Shown one piece after another: positions 10,243 through 23,560 of a DNA stretch of 64,000 bases (positions within the stretch are counted from its first letter, which is position 1; the number at the start of each line of letters is the position of its first letter). The position numbers and the translations under genes were made by a program. Origin of the DNA: Neoarius graeffei (lineage: Eukaryota > Chordata > Actinopteri > Siluriformes > Ariidae). The notes beneath the pieces were generated by a model. The model was not told where the DNA came from and ran no database searches. It saw nothing but the letters and a program-made list of their open reading frames with translations. The stretch is from NCBI RefSeq assembly GCF_027579695.1, contig NC_083583.1, forward strand, positions 7,157,658-7,221,657, given 5' to 3'.

Positions 10243-10624
10243 GCATGGTGGTGTAGTGGTTAGCGCTGTCGCCTCACAGCAAGAAGGTCCGGGTTCGAGC
10301 CCCGGGGCCGGCGAGGGCCTTTCTGTGCGGAGTTTGCATGTTCTCCCCGTGTCCGCGTGGGTTTCCTCCAGGTGCTCCGGTTTCCACCACAGTCCAAAGA
10401 CATGCAGGTTAGGTTAACTGGTGACTCTAAATTGAGCGTAGGTGTGAATGTGAGTGTGAATGGTTGTCTGTGTCTATGTGTCAGCCCTGTGATGACCTGG
10501 TGACTTGTCCAGGGTGTACCCCGCCTTTCGCCCGTAGTCAGCTGGGATAGGCTCCAGCTTGCCTTTGACCCTGTAGGACAGGATAAAGCGGCTACAGATA
10601 ATGGATGGATGGATGGATGGATGG
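10243..10624 (+). mobile_element. DANA/mermaid-type SINE, full length
   Basis: Head with B box GGGTTCGAGCCCC, core and tail, ending in (ATGG)n. Target duplications ATAAGGAACTG lie at 10232-10242 and 10625-10635 (11 bp, perfect). It inserted next to an (AAT)n tract. Confidence 0.93.
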
Positions 10625-10635
10625 ATAAGGAACTG

Positions 10636-11829
10636 TACTGATTCATTGTCCACATGGTAAGGTTGGTGCCTCCATTTTCATTAGCGATCAGATGGCCTCT
10701 TGAGATTAGAAAGGAAGAGTTTTTGTTTTTAATAACTAACGGATGGTCTTAGCCCAGATACACTGTATCTGTGTGTTTAACTATCCCAGACAAGAATTGT
10801 TGAGTAACAAAAACAGGAAGCCTGTTCACTACAAACTCATTTATTGTAATGGAAGTCTAAGGGCAGCTCTTCAAACAGATTATATACAAAAGACATTTGG
10901 GAAATTCACGGAATTATTTTTTCAGATGGACGAATTTGTCTTTCTGTCTTTGTTACCGGTGTAGTCATGTGGCTCTGATTGCGTATAGACCTAAAAAAGC
11001 TTCAGGAATGTCTAAAATAACCAGAACGACTTGTTAAAACATAATAAAAATCTTAACATCTTTGCTAAGATGTTCTCTCGTCTCTGTCTCATCCTGACGC
11101 TCTGTAATGGTTAGTTTGCATTAAAGATCACTTTAATGCAAACTAACCATTTCCACTTCCCACTAACTTCCCCTTAGACTTGGAGTTTAATAATAGTGTG
11201 AAGTTTTTTTCTCCTTTTTTTTTCTTCCTGTACTAGAAATGAGGCTGTGAAAACACTGGACTATTCCTTTAAAGCTGCAAGGTGGAGCGCAGGTCAAAGA
11301 CAGAGTGTTTGTTTGTCTCCCTTTTTTCCCCTCTGCCTTTTTCCCTCTTTCTCTCCTCCTGGGCACTTGGCACAGCTGGACTCCAGATGTGAGGCACATG
11401 TCATGCAACGCAGTGCGAGAAGGCTGGAGATAAGAGCAGGCTGCCGCGTCGGAGTCCGGGATCTGGGCACACACTCTGCGGCAGTTTGGTTAAATGTTGC
11501 GGTTATTGCGATCTCAGCTCTGACAGCTTGTGTCATGCTTAAAGCCTCACTTCCCAAACACAGCCCCTGATTTATGTCCAACAGGTGCTACTTGAGGGTG
11601 TGTAAGGTGGAAGGGGGGGTGGGGGTTGAACCCAAGACGGGGAATCCTGGAGGAACAAGGGGTATAGTGTGTGTGTGTGTGCATGTATGTGTGAAAGTAC
11701 ACAAACCACACTCTTTTCTGAAGCACCAGGCATCTGAGACACTAGACAGGATCAGAAACAGTTGCTATGATTATCAGCATAATATTTTTGCTTAAAAGCT
11801 GAAAGATATGAAAGCCTCATCCATGGTGG
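10636..11829. other. Unique DNA with one perfect hairpin
   Basis: No exon is recognised. A 21-bp perfect inverted repeat lies at 11106-11151. A (GT)n run with an ATGT interruption is at about 11668-11693. The open frames near 11187-11581 are on both strands of the same stretch, have no family resemblance and look like chance frames. Confidence 0.45.
11106..11151. repeat. Perfect 21-bp hairpin
   Basis: The arm AATGGTTAGTTTGCATT plus AAAG pairs with no mismatch to 11131-11151 around the 4-base loop ATCA. It is too short for a pre-miRNA. It resembles a young foldback or local inverted duplication. Confidence 0.85.
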
Positions 11830-11833
11830 TTAA

Positions 11834-12727
11834 GGGCCCGGTCCCACAACACCAATAACTATAACTATACCTATAACTCCAGCTCTGACGATCCCTCTGC
11901 CTGAATTTAGTTCCAGTCTGGAGCAGTCACACCACAACTATAATCCCGACTATAATCCCGGTTGGTGCTGACACTCAGGGAAATAAATGCGTGCAACTTA
12001 GGAATAGTCATGGAAGTTTTTTCCAAGTAGTAGCACATTATTCCGGGCCATACTGTACAGCTTGGACTTCAAAACAACCCATGTACACAATCCAGTCATA
12101 GATTAGGGAAATATAATTAAAAAAAAGACACAAATTACGGAGCGGTTACGGATTTTAATACGGATGCATCACGGATGCTAATAATTTACAGATTGGTCAC
12201 GGACATTTCAGTATATTACAGATCGGTTACCGATTTCATACGGATGATGCATCACAGATAAAAAATTAAGAAGTCTAAAACAATTAAATGTTTGGACTGC
12301 CAAAGTCCATAATTAAAATATCTTAGCTGCATTTATATGTTTAGTTTATTCATTTATTCTTGATATTTCACGGAAAATCACATAGCTCTGAATAAAAGAT
12401 CTGTGTTTTGTATTATGCTGTTTACTTTCCATGAATCCATGTTCCGTGACTTTGTGATGCAACAAGGATGTACAAAGATGCCCGGGGAAAAATAGCACGT
12501 GCTCAGACAACGTCACATGTAAACAATTATCTGATTGGTCAGATGTTTTATCGGATCAGGTCCAGGCCTGGAAAAATTGCTCCAGAAGCAATCTCACTGA
12601 TACGGATAAACCCAGGCCTGGGATATAGGTATCGTTATCGGTCTGGTGTGAGCACCGACCGCATAAACTGCAGGGAACTGATTTATTTATCGTTATTGTT
12701 ATAGTTATCAGTATTGTGGGACATGCC
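11834..12727. mobile_element. TTAA-target DNA element, family 1 copy A
   Basis: The 894-bp element is flanked by TTAA at 11830-11833 and 12728-12731. The left end GGGCCCGGTCCCACAAC is complementary to the right end GTTATCAGTATTGTGGGAC. Subterminal ATAACTATAACTATA repeats lie just inside. A second copy is at 47214-48124. TTAA duplications point to piggyBac or Kolobok relatives. No transposase frame. Confidence 0.82.
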
Positions 12728-12860
12728 TTAAGTTGTGACTTTCGTCTCACGAGTTTATGTGTCAGAGTCTGGTACATGACCAGGAGGTGTGTACTTTCAC
12801 TAACATGGTTGACACCCGACCGCAAACTTCTCCTGTATCCCATTGGCAAGCATGTAAGAT

Positions 12861-13244
12861 CCATCCATCCATCCATCCATCCATTATCTGTAGTCGCTTA
12901 TCCTGTACAGGGTCGCAGGCGAGCTGGAGCCTATCCCAGCTGGCGATGGGCGAAAGGCAGGGTACACCCTGGACAAATTGTCAGGTCATCGCAGGGCTGA
13001 CACATAGAAACAAACGACCATTCACACTCACACTCACACCTACGGTCAATTTAGAGCCACCAATTAGCCGAACCTGCATGTCTTTGGACTGTGGGGGAAA
13101 CCGGAGCACCTGGAGGAAACCCACGCAGACACAGGGAGAACACGCAAACTCCACACAGAAAGGCCCTCATCAGCCACTGGGCTCGAACCCAGAACCTTCT
13201 TGCTGTGAGGCTACAGTGCTAACCACTACACCACCGTACTGCCC
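12861..13244 (-). mobile_element. DANA/mermaid-type SINE, full length
   Basis: The tail, starting (ATCC)n, is at the left and the tRNA-like head (GCTAACCACTACACC) at the right. Target duplications CATGTAAGAT lie at 12851-12860 and 13245-13254. Confidence 0.92.
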
Positions 13245-13254
13245 CATGTAAGAT

Positions 13255-14277
13255 TATCCTTAATACCTTTTAAAGATAAGATTCTGGGAACTTTTTAATC
13301 CAAATATGGCTCCAAAATGCTAACTGTCCTGCAAATTTCTCCCCCTGAGTATACACATAAATACGATCCTGAAGCTCGTAGCCAGAAAAGTGTGCAAAAT
13401 ATATCAGATAATCTCTTTCAAATGCTAATACAAGCTAAATGTTGAAACACCGGAATGCAAGAACATGAGAACTGTCCTGGCGCATTGATTTTTGGCGGGT
13501 TTTATTCCCTCTATCACCTAACTATGGATTGTAGAGTCTATTAGTAGACATGACGTGTGTCCTTCACCAAAACTGCTGCAAAAATTCCTTTCAGACAGAA
13601 CAGGATGCATTTTCTTTTCGACACGCCATGTTTTGGAGCTTTTTTCCGATCCTGACCAGCTAAAGATGGTGGACAGATATAATTTGGATGCATACTTGTT
13701 CAGTGAAGTCAGGTGTTTGTTTTGGAACACCTGGTCTCAGGTAGAACCCCTACCTTTCTAATCAAATTAACTGTGTGAGCCAGGTAGAACTTGGCTCAGT
13801 TGCATGTTTAAGTTGTTTTCTTCTTTCTTTTTTTTTCTTTCTTTCCTCTCCTCAGCTGAATGAGGTTTTCCTCAACGCAGGTCTCGACATGTTCACAGTC
13901 AGAAAGGGCGCTTGATGTTTTACTCGCACTCTTACACCCAGCACCCAAGCATCTTTCAGCATTGCCCCCTGGGCCACCTTGTTAGACTCTTAACAACTTA
14001 TTTTCTCTTTGAGTCATTTTTTTCCCCCTTCTTCTCTTCCGTTGTTGACAGTTTGTGAAGGAATTGCGTGTCACCTCACGAGTTACGTCTTGGCTCAAGT
14101 CCTCAGAAGAACTGCTGGTTCAAAACCGCATATTTTTCATCCATATGAAGCATCATTCAGCGATTTTATATATTTATTTATTTATTTTTTAGCCATCAAA
14201 GCAAGGATAGTAGATGGCTAATAAACTGTAAATGAATGTATCTGCTTTTTTTTCAGAAATGTTCCCCTTGATATACA
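13255..14277. other. Unique DNA, no gene seen
   Basis: A 68-codon plus-strand frame at 13555-13761 and an overlapping minus-strand frame have no recognisable domain or splice context. A TTTCTTTC-rich pyrimidine tract is at 13815-13850 and a (TTTA)n run at 14168-14189. Confidence 0.4.
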
Positions 14278-14279
14278 TA

Positions 14280-15876
14280 CAACCCCGAATCCAAAAAAGT
14301 TGGGACAAAGAACAAATTGTAAATAAAAACGGAATGCAATGATGTGGAAGTTTCAAAATTCCATATTTTATTCAGAATAGAACGTAGATGACATATCAAA
14401 TGTTTAAACTGAGAAAATGTATCATTTAAAGAGAAAAATTAGGTGATTTTAAATTTCATGACAACAACACATCTCAAAAAAGTTGGGACAAGGCCATGTT
14501 TCCCACTGTGAGACATCCCCTTTTCTCTTTACAACAGTCTGTAAACGTCTGGGGACTGAGGAGACAAGTTGCTCAAGTTTAGGGATAGGAATGTTAACCC
14601 ATTCTTGTCTAATGTAGGATTCTAGTTGCTCAACTGTCTTAGGTCTTTTTTGTCGTATCTTCCGTTTTATGATGCGCCAAATGTTTTCTATGGGTGAAAG
14701 ATCTGGACTGCAGGCTGGCCAGTTCAGTACCCGGACCCTTCTTCTACGCAGCCATGATGCTGTAATTGATGCAGTATGTGGTTTGGCATTGTCATGTTGG
14801 AAAATGCAAGGTCTTCCCTGAAAGAGACGTTGTCTGGATGGGAGCATATGTTGCTCTAGAACCTGGATATACCTTTCAGCATTGATGGTGTCTTTCCAGA
14901 TGTGTAAGCTGCCCATGCCACACGCACTAATGCAACCCCATACCATCAGAGATGCAGGCTTCTGAACTGAGTGTTGATAACAACTTGGATCGTCCTTCTC
15001 CTCTTTAGTCTGAATGACACTGATTTCCATAAAGAACTTCAAATTTTGATTCGTCTGACCACAGAACAGTTTTCCACTTTGCCACAGTCCATTTTAAATG
15101 AGCCTTGGCCCAGAGAAGACGTCTGCGCTTCTGGATCATGTTTAGATACGACTTCTTCTTTGAACTATAGAGTTTTAGCTGGCAACGGCGGATGGCACGG
15201 TGAATTGTGTTCACAGATAATGTTCTCTGGAAATATTCCTGAGCCCATTTTGTGATTTCCAATACAGAAGCATGCCTGTATGTGATGCAGTGCCGTCTAA
15301 GGGCCCGAAGATCACGGGCACCCAGTATGGTTTTCCGGCCTTGACCCTTACACACAGAGATTCTTCCAGATTCTCTGAATCTTTTGATGATGATATGCAC
15401 TGTAGATGATGATATGTTCAAACTCTTTGCAATTTTACACTGTCGAACTCCTTTCTGATATTGCTCCACTATTTGTCGGCGCAGAATTAGGGGGATTGGT
15501 GATCCTCTTCCCATCTTTACTTCTGAGAGCCGCTGCCACTCCAAGATGCTCTTTTTATACCCAGTCATGTTAATGACCTATTGCCAATTGACCTAATGCG
15601 TTGCAATTTGGTCCTCCAGCTGTTCCTTTTTTGTACCTTTAACTTTTCCAGCCTCTTATTGCCCCTGTCCCAACTTTTTTGAGATGTGTTGCTGTCATGA
15701 AATTTCAAATGAGCCAATATTTGGCATGAAATTTCAAAATGTCTCACTTTCGACATTTGATATGTTGTCTATGTTCTATTGTGAATACAATATCAGTTTT
15801 TGAGATTTGTAAATCATTGCATTCCGTTTTTATTTACAATTTGTACTTTGTCCCAACTTTTTTGGAATCGGGGTTG
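14280..15876 (-). mobile_element. Tc1-like transposon, second copy of the 5278-6883 family
   Basis: Same CAACCCCGA(A/T)TCC ends and IR/DR layout, with TA at 14278-14279 and 15877-15878; 1597 bp. It is in the same orientation as the first copy, 9 kb away, and nearly identical to it over most of its length by eye. It differs mainly by an 8-bp deletion in the transposase. Confidence 0.94.
14449..15568 (-). pseudogene. Tc1-family transposase, frameshifted
   Basis: The N-terminal part (15568-15005, starting [20 protein letters not shown]) holds the helix-turn-helix region and the first catalytic Asp in [11 protein letters not shown]. The C-terminal part (15042-14449) holds [11 protein letters not shown] and [10 protein letters not shown]. 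Compared with the intact copy, GACAC is followed directly by TGATTTCC near 15017-15024. The 8 bases GGCGTCCC are missing, which shifts the frame just after the YGNQ motif. Everything else remains readable, so the loss is recent. Confidence 0.93.
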
Positions 15877-15878
15877 TA

Positions 15879-17561
15879 CATAATAAAATTGGAATGAAAA
15901 ACACGAGGTTTACAATTGGCGTCTGCGAATTTGGAGAAGAATGGACAGGAGCGGAGTCATTATAGCTGTCAGGTCTTGTCATGTTTATGTTCTCAGAGCA
16001 AAGGAGCCTGGTTAGGTTAGGCTGGCATACACTACTGCAGAAATAGCCTGTCAGGAAGTGTGAGCACAGCTTCCTAATTGGAGACGCTCTCCACTGTAGT
16101 ACAAGAATAGCCAGGCATTAAGAGTCAGTGGCATCAATAGGAATCCCTTCAATAACTCTGTAATTCTTCTAGTGCTAACTCCAACGTTCTTCAAGCGCAA
16201 CAGCTCAATTGACACGTCACTTCATTCCCATTCTTCCCAGTCCATGTTTACTTCCGTTTTCCTCCACACAACTCATCATGCCCTTTACTTTATTAACGCT
16301 CCATAATTCTTTAAAGGAGGCGGAAAGGGAGCAGCAGAAAGCAGCAGTCGTCCCTCGAGGTTTATCTTTTAAAGCACTGCACAGTTCTTTCCCATGATAA
16401 GGGTTTCAACTAAGAAGGGAGGAATTCAGGCCAGAGCTCATAAAAAGAAGTATTTGTGTACCAGAAAGATTTTCGCCCCTTTTTTTTCCCTTTCTCACAA
16501 ACTCTTTGTCATTAATGACTTTAGCAAATGTCTGTTGGTGGAGAGTGAAAAGACGGCAGTCTTCAAAGGAAAGACACTAATCATTTATCCAGGATATCTG
16601 CTCTCGAGAATAAGGAAGTAGTACCCGGGTCACCTTTGGGTTTCAAGCATCCCATCGTTCGGCCATATTTTTGGCAATGAATGGTTTTGTAATAAAATCC
16701 TGTGCATGTCAATACCACAGGTGGACAAATTATTAGTTCCTTAGTTAGACACATAAAAGCTCCAATGTCCTCCCAAGACTTATGTTTTGGTTGCCTGGAG
16801 ACTAGGTGAAAAAGTGGAGCTCAGAGATGTCCGCAAGCACCAGCGACTGGCAGGTTTTCTCCGCCTACACAGACAGTCTGCGCCGGCTACTGGATCCCAG
16901 AGGAAAAAAAAATTGCCTTTCAATGTTCAAGCAATTTATATTGTCTCGACTGCTGCAAATCTAATTATTCCACCATGAAATTGTCTTCGATTTGGGTCTA
17001 GCGTGACCGGAAGCAACGCCATATTTGTTGATCAATTCTCATGCTCTGATTGGCTGAGCCAGACCATGTGACCACACCGTAGCATATGTAGTTATGTTCC
17101 AGAGCCAGGCAGCATACTACAGAGGGTAACTGAGAGAACCAAGCACACAAACATCTGGAAGGAAATTTCATACATATTTTGCAAGTATTTTACAGGGAAA
17201 TGGTTTGTAATTTATTAGCTAAGAATGCACCAGAAGCCACCATAAGGCGTGTAAATTTCAACATTTTTGTGGGGGCGGGCATGCCACCAGACCCCCTTAG
17301 CATTACCATGCCTTGGGTGCAAATTCCAGCACCACCTACGACTTTTTTTTAGCCGGCTACTTCGGATTTCCTGGAAAACCCTGGGGACTAATGTAATGGA
17401 ATAAGGTATAGCGAGCTAGTTCGCTAGCTCAGCAAAATGAACAAGCTTATAGATTAATAATGGTTTTTTTTAGAGTAAATCATGTTTGTACGAGTGATAA
17501 AAAGTCAAAAGGAATTTGTTGGATGGTGTTTCAGCTATGAGATGCGTCCTAGCATCGTACG
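15879..17561. other. Unique DNA, no gene seen
   Basis: Short open frames at 16209-16397, 16394-16621 and 16787-16978 lack recognisable domains and do not join across plausible splice sites. No clear repeat boundary is seen. It is part of the upstream intron or flank. Confidence 0.4.
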
Positions 17562-17563
17562 TA

Positions 17564-19189
<1,626 letters not shown>

Positions 19190-19191
19190 TA

Positions 19192-21098
19192 AACAATATT
19201 AGCCTGGCTAGTATTTTATTTTCCAATTAACCATGAGGTGAGGTGAGGTGAGGTGGCTGTACATTATGTTATGTTTTGTAAGCATTTCCAAATGCCAAAT
19301 GCATGTTCTGGATTCAGAAAGGATTATCGTTAATCCGTGTATGCCAATTAGTCCACCTAGTAACAAATGTTCTAGTGAGCCAAGATTTGCAATAAAAAGG
19401 ATGAGGAGGAGCTTATGCTATGGTTACAGCATCAGGGTGATTATTATTATTATTATTTTTTTAATTTCTCTTGTGGTTGAACATGCTTGTCTGTCTTCCA
19501 AATATAACCGTGGACAGATTTATAGATTGTACACTGTGGACTCCATTCAACTCATTTTGTGGCTTTATCGTTTGTATATTGTATAATTTTGCGAACTCTG
19601 TTGACTTGTCAGTCCTCCGTTTTAATATCACGGGTGATTTTGTATCAGGTCATGATCTCTATCTCAATCACGTCCTTTGAATTCCAGGTTACAACACTAC
19701 AAAGCATGGAAAAGTACAAGTCGGGGTGAATACTTTTGCACAGTATGTGTATACTGATCCCAGCTCTCAGTTTTCCACCCACTCCATCATGCTACGCTCT
19801 TTCTCACGGTTGTGAGGCTGCGACCTCGTGAAGGACCTTATCTCCCTCTTCAGGTTTAAACGCTCAACAAAACACCAGATTTCTCCTTTTTTTCTAGACA
19901 GAACGCAGACACCTTGGTGCTCTGAGCGGCACCGAGCGCCTTTCCAGTTGGTTTCTGCCTTAATTCCTGGTTCTTCCGGCAAACCCGTCGCCACAGGTTT
20001 AATGGAGTGGCTGTGCGTTCTATATTCTTTGCCACGTCCTCTTAAGTCAACTGTTAAACTTGTCCTCTTTTGTGTTATGACATGCCCACACCTTCGTTCT
20101 CACAATGTGTTAGTGTTTGCCTGAGGACACAGGTTTTTTTTTTAAGTTATAACATGTACCTGCTCCTTTAAGAACACGCTTCCTGGATAATTCTGCTAAT
20201 TCCAGGTGCTCTTACTCCTCTTGGCTGTGTTTTACCAGGTGCAGGCTTGGGTCATTACTGAGGTATTTGTTTTTCTGATTGTTTAAAAAAAGATGGGGGA
20301 GGGGGGTCTTCGGAATTTAAAGACGTTTCCGGATTTGGCCCGCCCAACCCTGATCCCTGAGCAAGATCTTTTCATCCATGTACTCATCCATTTCTGTCCT
20401 TTATTATGACAAAAAAAGAAAGAAAAAGGCCGGGTGTGAAAAGTTCTTCTAGTAGGAATATGGAGAATGGATGGAGAGAGAGAGAGAAAGTGAGGGAATG
20501 GAGGCGCCAAGGAAATTCAGCCAGTGGCACCGGCCACAGCTCTCCGAGTCCCTCTCCAGAACGCCCACACGAAGCTTTAGCGATTATGATAATAAACAGT
20601 TTTATCATCGGCCTTGCAATCAATAATGCGGCTTCTTAAGGTTTAATATTTCAATGGTATTGATCATTTTAACAACAGTGTTTGCGGTTGGCTTGCCTTA
20701 ACTGCAGAGTAGCTAGGGATAGAGAGCGAGAGAGCATCAGCGAGAGAAAGAGAGGCAGAAGTGAGTGTGCAGTCTAAACATCACTGCAGAGGAACTCTGT
20801 ATTATTATTTTGTATAATAACTCTCCTTCCCTGTCATTACACAGATTATATGGAAAGAAACTGTGATTCTGCCTTTGTTTTAATTGATGTCCTTTGTTCC
20901 CGAGTCAACTAAGGCTGACCCAGACTAACATCGCTGGAAAAAAAAAGAAAGAGAAAAAAAAAGGGAAAAAGCACATGGCGAGAAACAATCTCTGCAGTCT
21001 GCACATTTCATTTTCTCACTTTCTCTCTCAGGAGACGCTTCTCTGAGCTATTTATAGAAAAGATATTACAATTAATGAATGTGTAAGCTCGTCTGTAC

Positions 21099-21138
<40 letters not shown>

Positions 21139-22544
21139 GCATACCTGCTAATTTTCAACAAAGATGTACAGAGCAGAACCTGATGTATCATCATGCTGTT
21201 CATCAAGTTCGAAATATCATTCATAGTTGTTCGGTGATGCTTTTCTGCTCACCACAGTTGTAAAGAGTGATTATTTTGTTGCACAAATCGAGAGTGTTGT
21301 GCGTGAAGTGAAAATCCCAGGAGCTTCTGATCTACTCAAACCACAACCCTGCCACGCCCAGAGTCACAGACTGAGATCAGATATTTTTTTTCCCCGCCAT
21401 TCTGATGTTTGATGTGTTACACCAATATTCACTCACCACTCACCACTGATCCAATCCTGACATCCTCACTGTTACCATAGCAACCCATTTAAAACGTCCT
21501 ATACATCAGTCAACAATGCAGATGCTCACGGTATACAATGACCCGAATTGGGAAGTGTGCCAAATCAGATCCAGTGTTTCACAGCAGCGTTATTCAGTAT
21601 CGGATAACTACGTCTAATTATCTTTGATGGGATGCGTGGCGTGGATGTCGCCGGTTTTCTCTGTGCCGAGCTCAACTTCAGCGTGATGTTCTATAAGCAG
21701 CCAATAGTGTTTATGTTGCCTCAACATATACGCATGCGCATCACACACATGGTCAGCCATACACTCGCGCGGTCTCCTGCCACGTCGTAGTGCATGCTGC
21801 GAGCTCTCTGTATGCCCACCAGTCTAATCACCCGTCTCTAATTATACATCGATACATTTATCCCGGTGTAGAAATCATTTATCTCAATGAACGTTGAAAG
21901 GGTAATGAGAAGTGTGTGGTTTTTTTTTTGACATGCCTTTTTACACACACTGTTTGTGCATGTAAATTTTAAAAAAGGAAAGTTGCTTTTGGGCATCGCT
22001 TAAGAATTAAAAAAAAGAAAAAAACACCATGAATCTGTAATGGAATGCGTTTTTAAATGGCGGATGTTGAGTATGATGTTAATTCTGCAGGCTGTGAGGG
22101 AGCTAATTCGAGCTCGTGCCTCATTTGTACTCCCCAACCTTGCTCCTCCGCCAGGCCCCCCATGCTGCTTGCTAATTGGCAGGAGACGGGGAGCTTCCTG
22201 CTGAGCGCTCGCCGCTTTCCTCGTGCCTCGCCACCCTACCAGCGTCATGCTTTCTTTCTATCGCTCTCTCTTTCACTTTTTCTCAATCTGAGTAATTAAC
22301 CCACAGCTAATTAACTGCTTCTAATTACACCGAAGAGGCTGTTTCTCTCGCACTCTCCAAAAGTGAGGAGACACTCTGCCTTGACGTGTAAATCCCCCCT
22401 TGGATGATTTCGAACCTCACGGCGTGGAAAGGACAAATCCATCCCTTGTTCCTTGTTAGCAAGAAGGAAGCTAGTGCACTGTCAGAGCTCTATAATGGCA
22501 TGGAAGCATTTTTAGGCCTCGTCGTGTGATGTCATGCTACACAT
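19192..22544. other. Mostly unique DNA with possible conserved non-coding block
   Basis: No exon is seen. A (GGTGA)n-like run lies at 19233-19254 and a perfect (CA)n run at 21099-21136. A possible old Tc1 end remnant (GGGGTGAATACTTTTGCA) is at 19724-19741. The stretch 22050-22335 is exon-poor but rich in homeodomain core sites (GCTAATT, AGTAATTAACC, GCTAATTAACTG, CTAATTACA), which suggests a regulatory element, not shown. Confidence 0.4.
21099..21136. repeat. (CA)n microsatellite
   Basis: Nineteen uninterrupted CA dinucleotides. Confidence 0.95.
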
Positions 22545-22738
22545 TACATTACAGGCATTTAGCAGACGCTCTTATCCAGAGCGATGTACAGTACAACATA
22601 CCCAGAGCAACCTGGGGAGCAGTTGGGGGTTATGTGCCTTGCTCAAGGGCACTTCTGCCATTCCTGCTGGTCCAGGGAATCAAACAGGCAACCTTATGGT
22701 CCTAATGCTGCTTCTCTAACTATTAGGCTATGGCTTCC
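22545..22738 (+). repeat. Fish dispersed repeat with GCATTTAGCAGACGCT head
   Basis: It contains TTAGCAGACGCTCTTATCC, TGTGCCTTGCTCAAGGGCAC and a degenerate B-box-like AGGGAATCAAACAGGC. This common teleost repeat type is probably SINE-derived. A second copy in opposite orientation lies 117 bp away. Confidence 0.75.
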
Positions 22739-22854
22739 CCATGGATTACATGTGCACAAAAGCAACACAAATAAATAAATCGCAACGATTACATTTCATG
22801 TCCTAGCACTGAAAAATATTTGATCAGTTCGAAAGTTTGGTCACAAAGGAGTGC

Positions 22855-23026
22855 CTCATAGTTAGAGAAGCAGCTTTGGGGCCAAAAGGTCTCCAGTTTG
22901 ACTCCCTAGACCAGCAGGAATGGCTAAAGTGCCCTTGAGCAAGGCACCGAACCCCCAACTGTTCCCCAGGCTGCTCTGAATATGTTGAACATCACTCTGG
23001 ATAAAAGCGTCTGCTAAATGCCTATA
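22855..23026 (-). repeat. Same dispersed repeat, inverted
   Basis: The complement of the 22545-22738 family is seen: GTGCCCTTGAGCAAGGCACC, CTGGATAAAAGCGTCTGCTAA. Together the two copies make an inverted pair that could form a transcript hairpin with a loop of about 120 bases. Confidence 0.75.
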
Positions 23027-23223
23027 AAGGAGTAACTGGATATGCATGCAGCTTCTACACAGTGTTGTGAGACAGGTGCATTATGGGAAATGTAGTCTGT
23101 CTTTAGTGAGCCAGCTTTGGTTGGTGTAAGTGTACGCTTAGTGATGTGATATCTGTAGAAGTGGCAGCATTCTACACATAGCTGTACTATCTCATCCCTA
23201 ATGTACTCGCAGGCACACTCTTT

Positions 23224-23271
23224 TCCTCTCCTCTCCTCTCCTCTCCTCTCCTCTCCTCTCCTCTCCTCTCC
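23224..23271. repeat. (CCTCT)n pentanucleotide array
   Basis: About nine perfect CTCTC/CCTCT units just upstream of the GC-rich block at 23272-23560. Confidence 0.95.
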
Positions 23272-23560
23272 GCGCTCTCCCTCCACCTCGCTCCAGCACC
23301 AGCCTCGTCACCGGCACTGCTATTTCTGTAGCTCAGACTGATAGCTAGAACTGAAGATCATTGATTTTACGGGAAACCGTGTTTACAGCCTGAGTGCCAT
23401 CGACCTGAGGTGACTTTTTTTCCTCCTGAAGCGACGGCGGTAGCGGCGGCAGCGCTGAAGCTTTTCCTGCGTCTACATTAAACACTCAAGGAGAAAGACG
23501 AGGCTGGAGGAAGGAAAGAACAGTTCAGTTCAGTGTACTCTGTTTACTTCATATTAATGA
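23272..23560 (+). other. Possible upstream zfhx3 exon or promoter region
   Basis: A local GC-rich block (GCGACGGCGGTAGCGGCGGC near 23431-23450) follows a long pyrimidine array in otherwise AT-rich DNA. CTGAG/GTGACT at 23406-23416 could serve as a splice donor toward the acceptor at 30508. No long reading frame is present, as expected for a 5' UTR exon. This is inference only; it may just be a GC-rich intronic patch. Confidence 0.25.

Noticed and set aside
13555..13761. 68-codon plus-strand frame with overlapping minus-strand frame
   Set aside because: Open on both strands, no recognised family, isolated in intron DNA.
19706..19755. A sixth Tc1 element suggested by GGGGTGAATACTTTTGCA
   Set aside because: Only one end-like stretch is present, with no partner end or transposase; at most a remnant.
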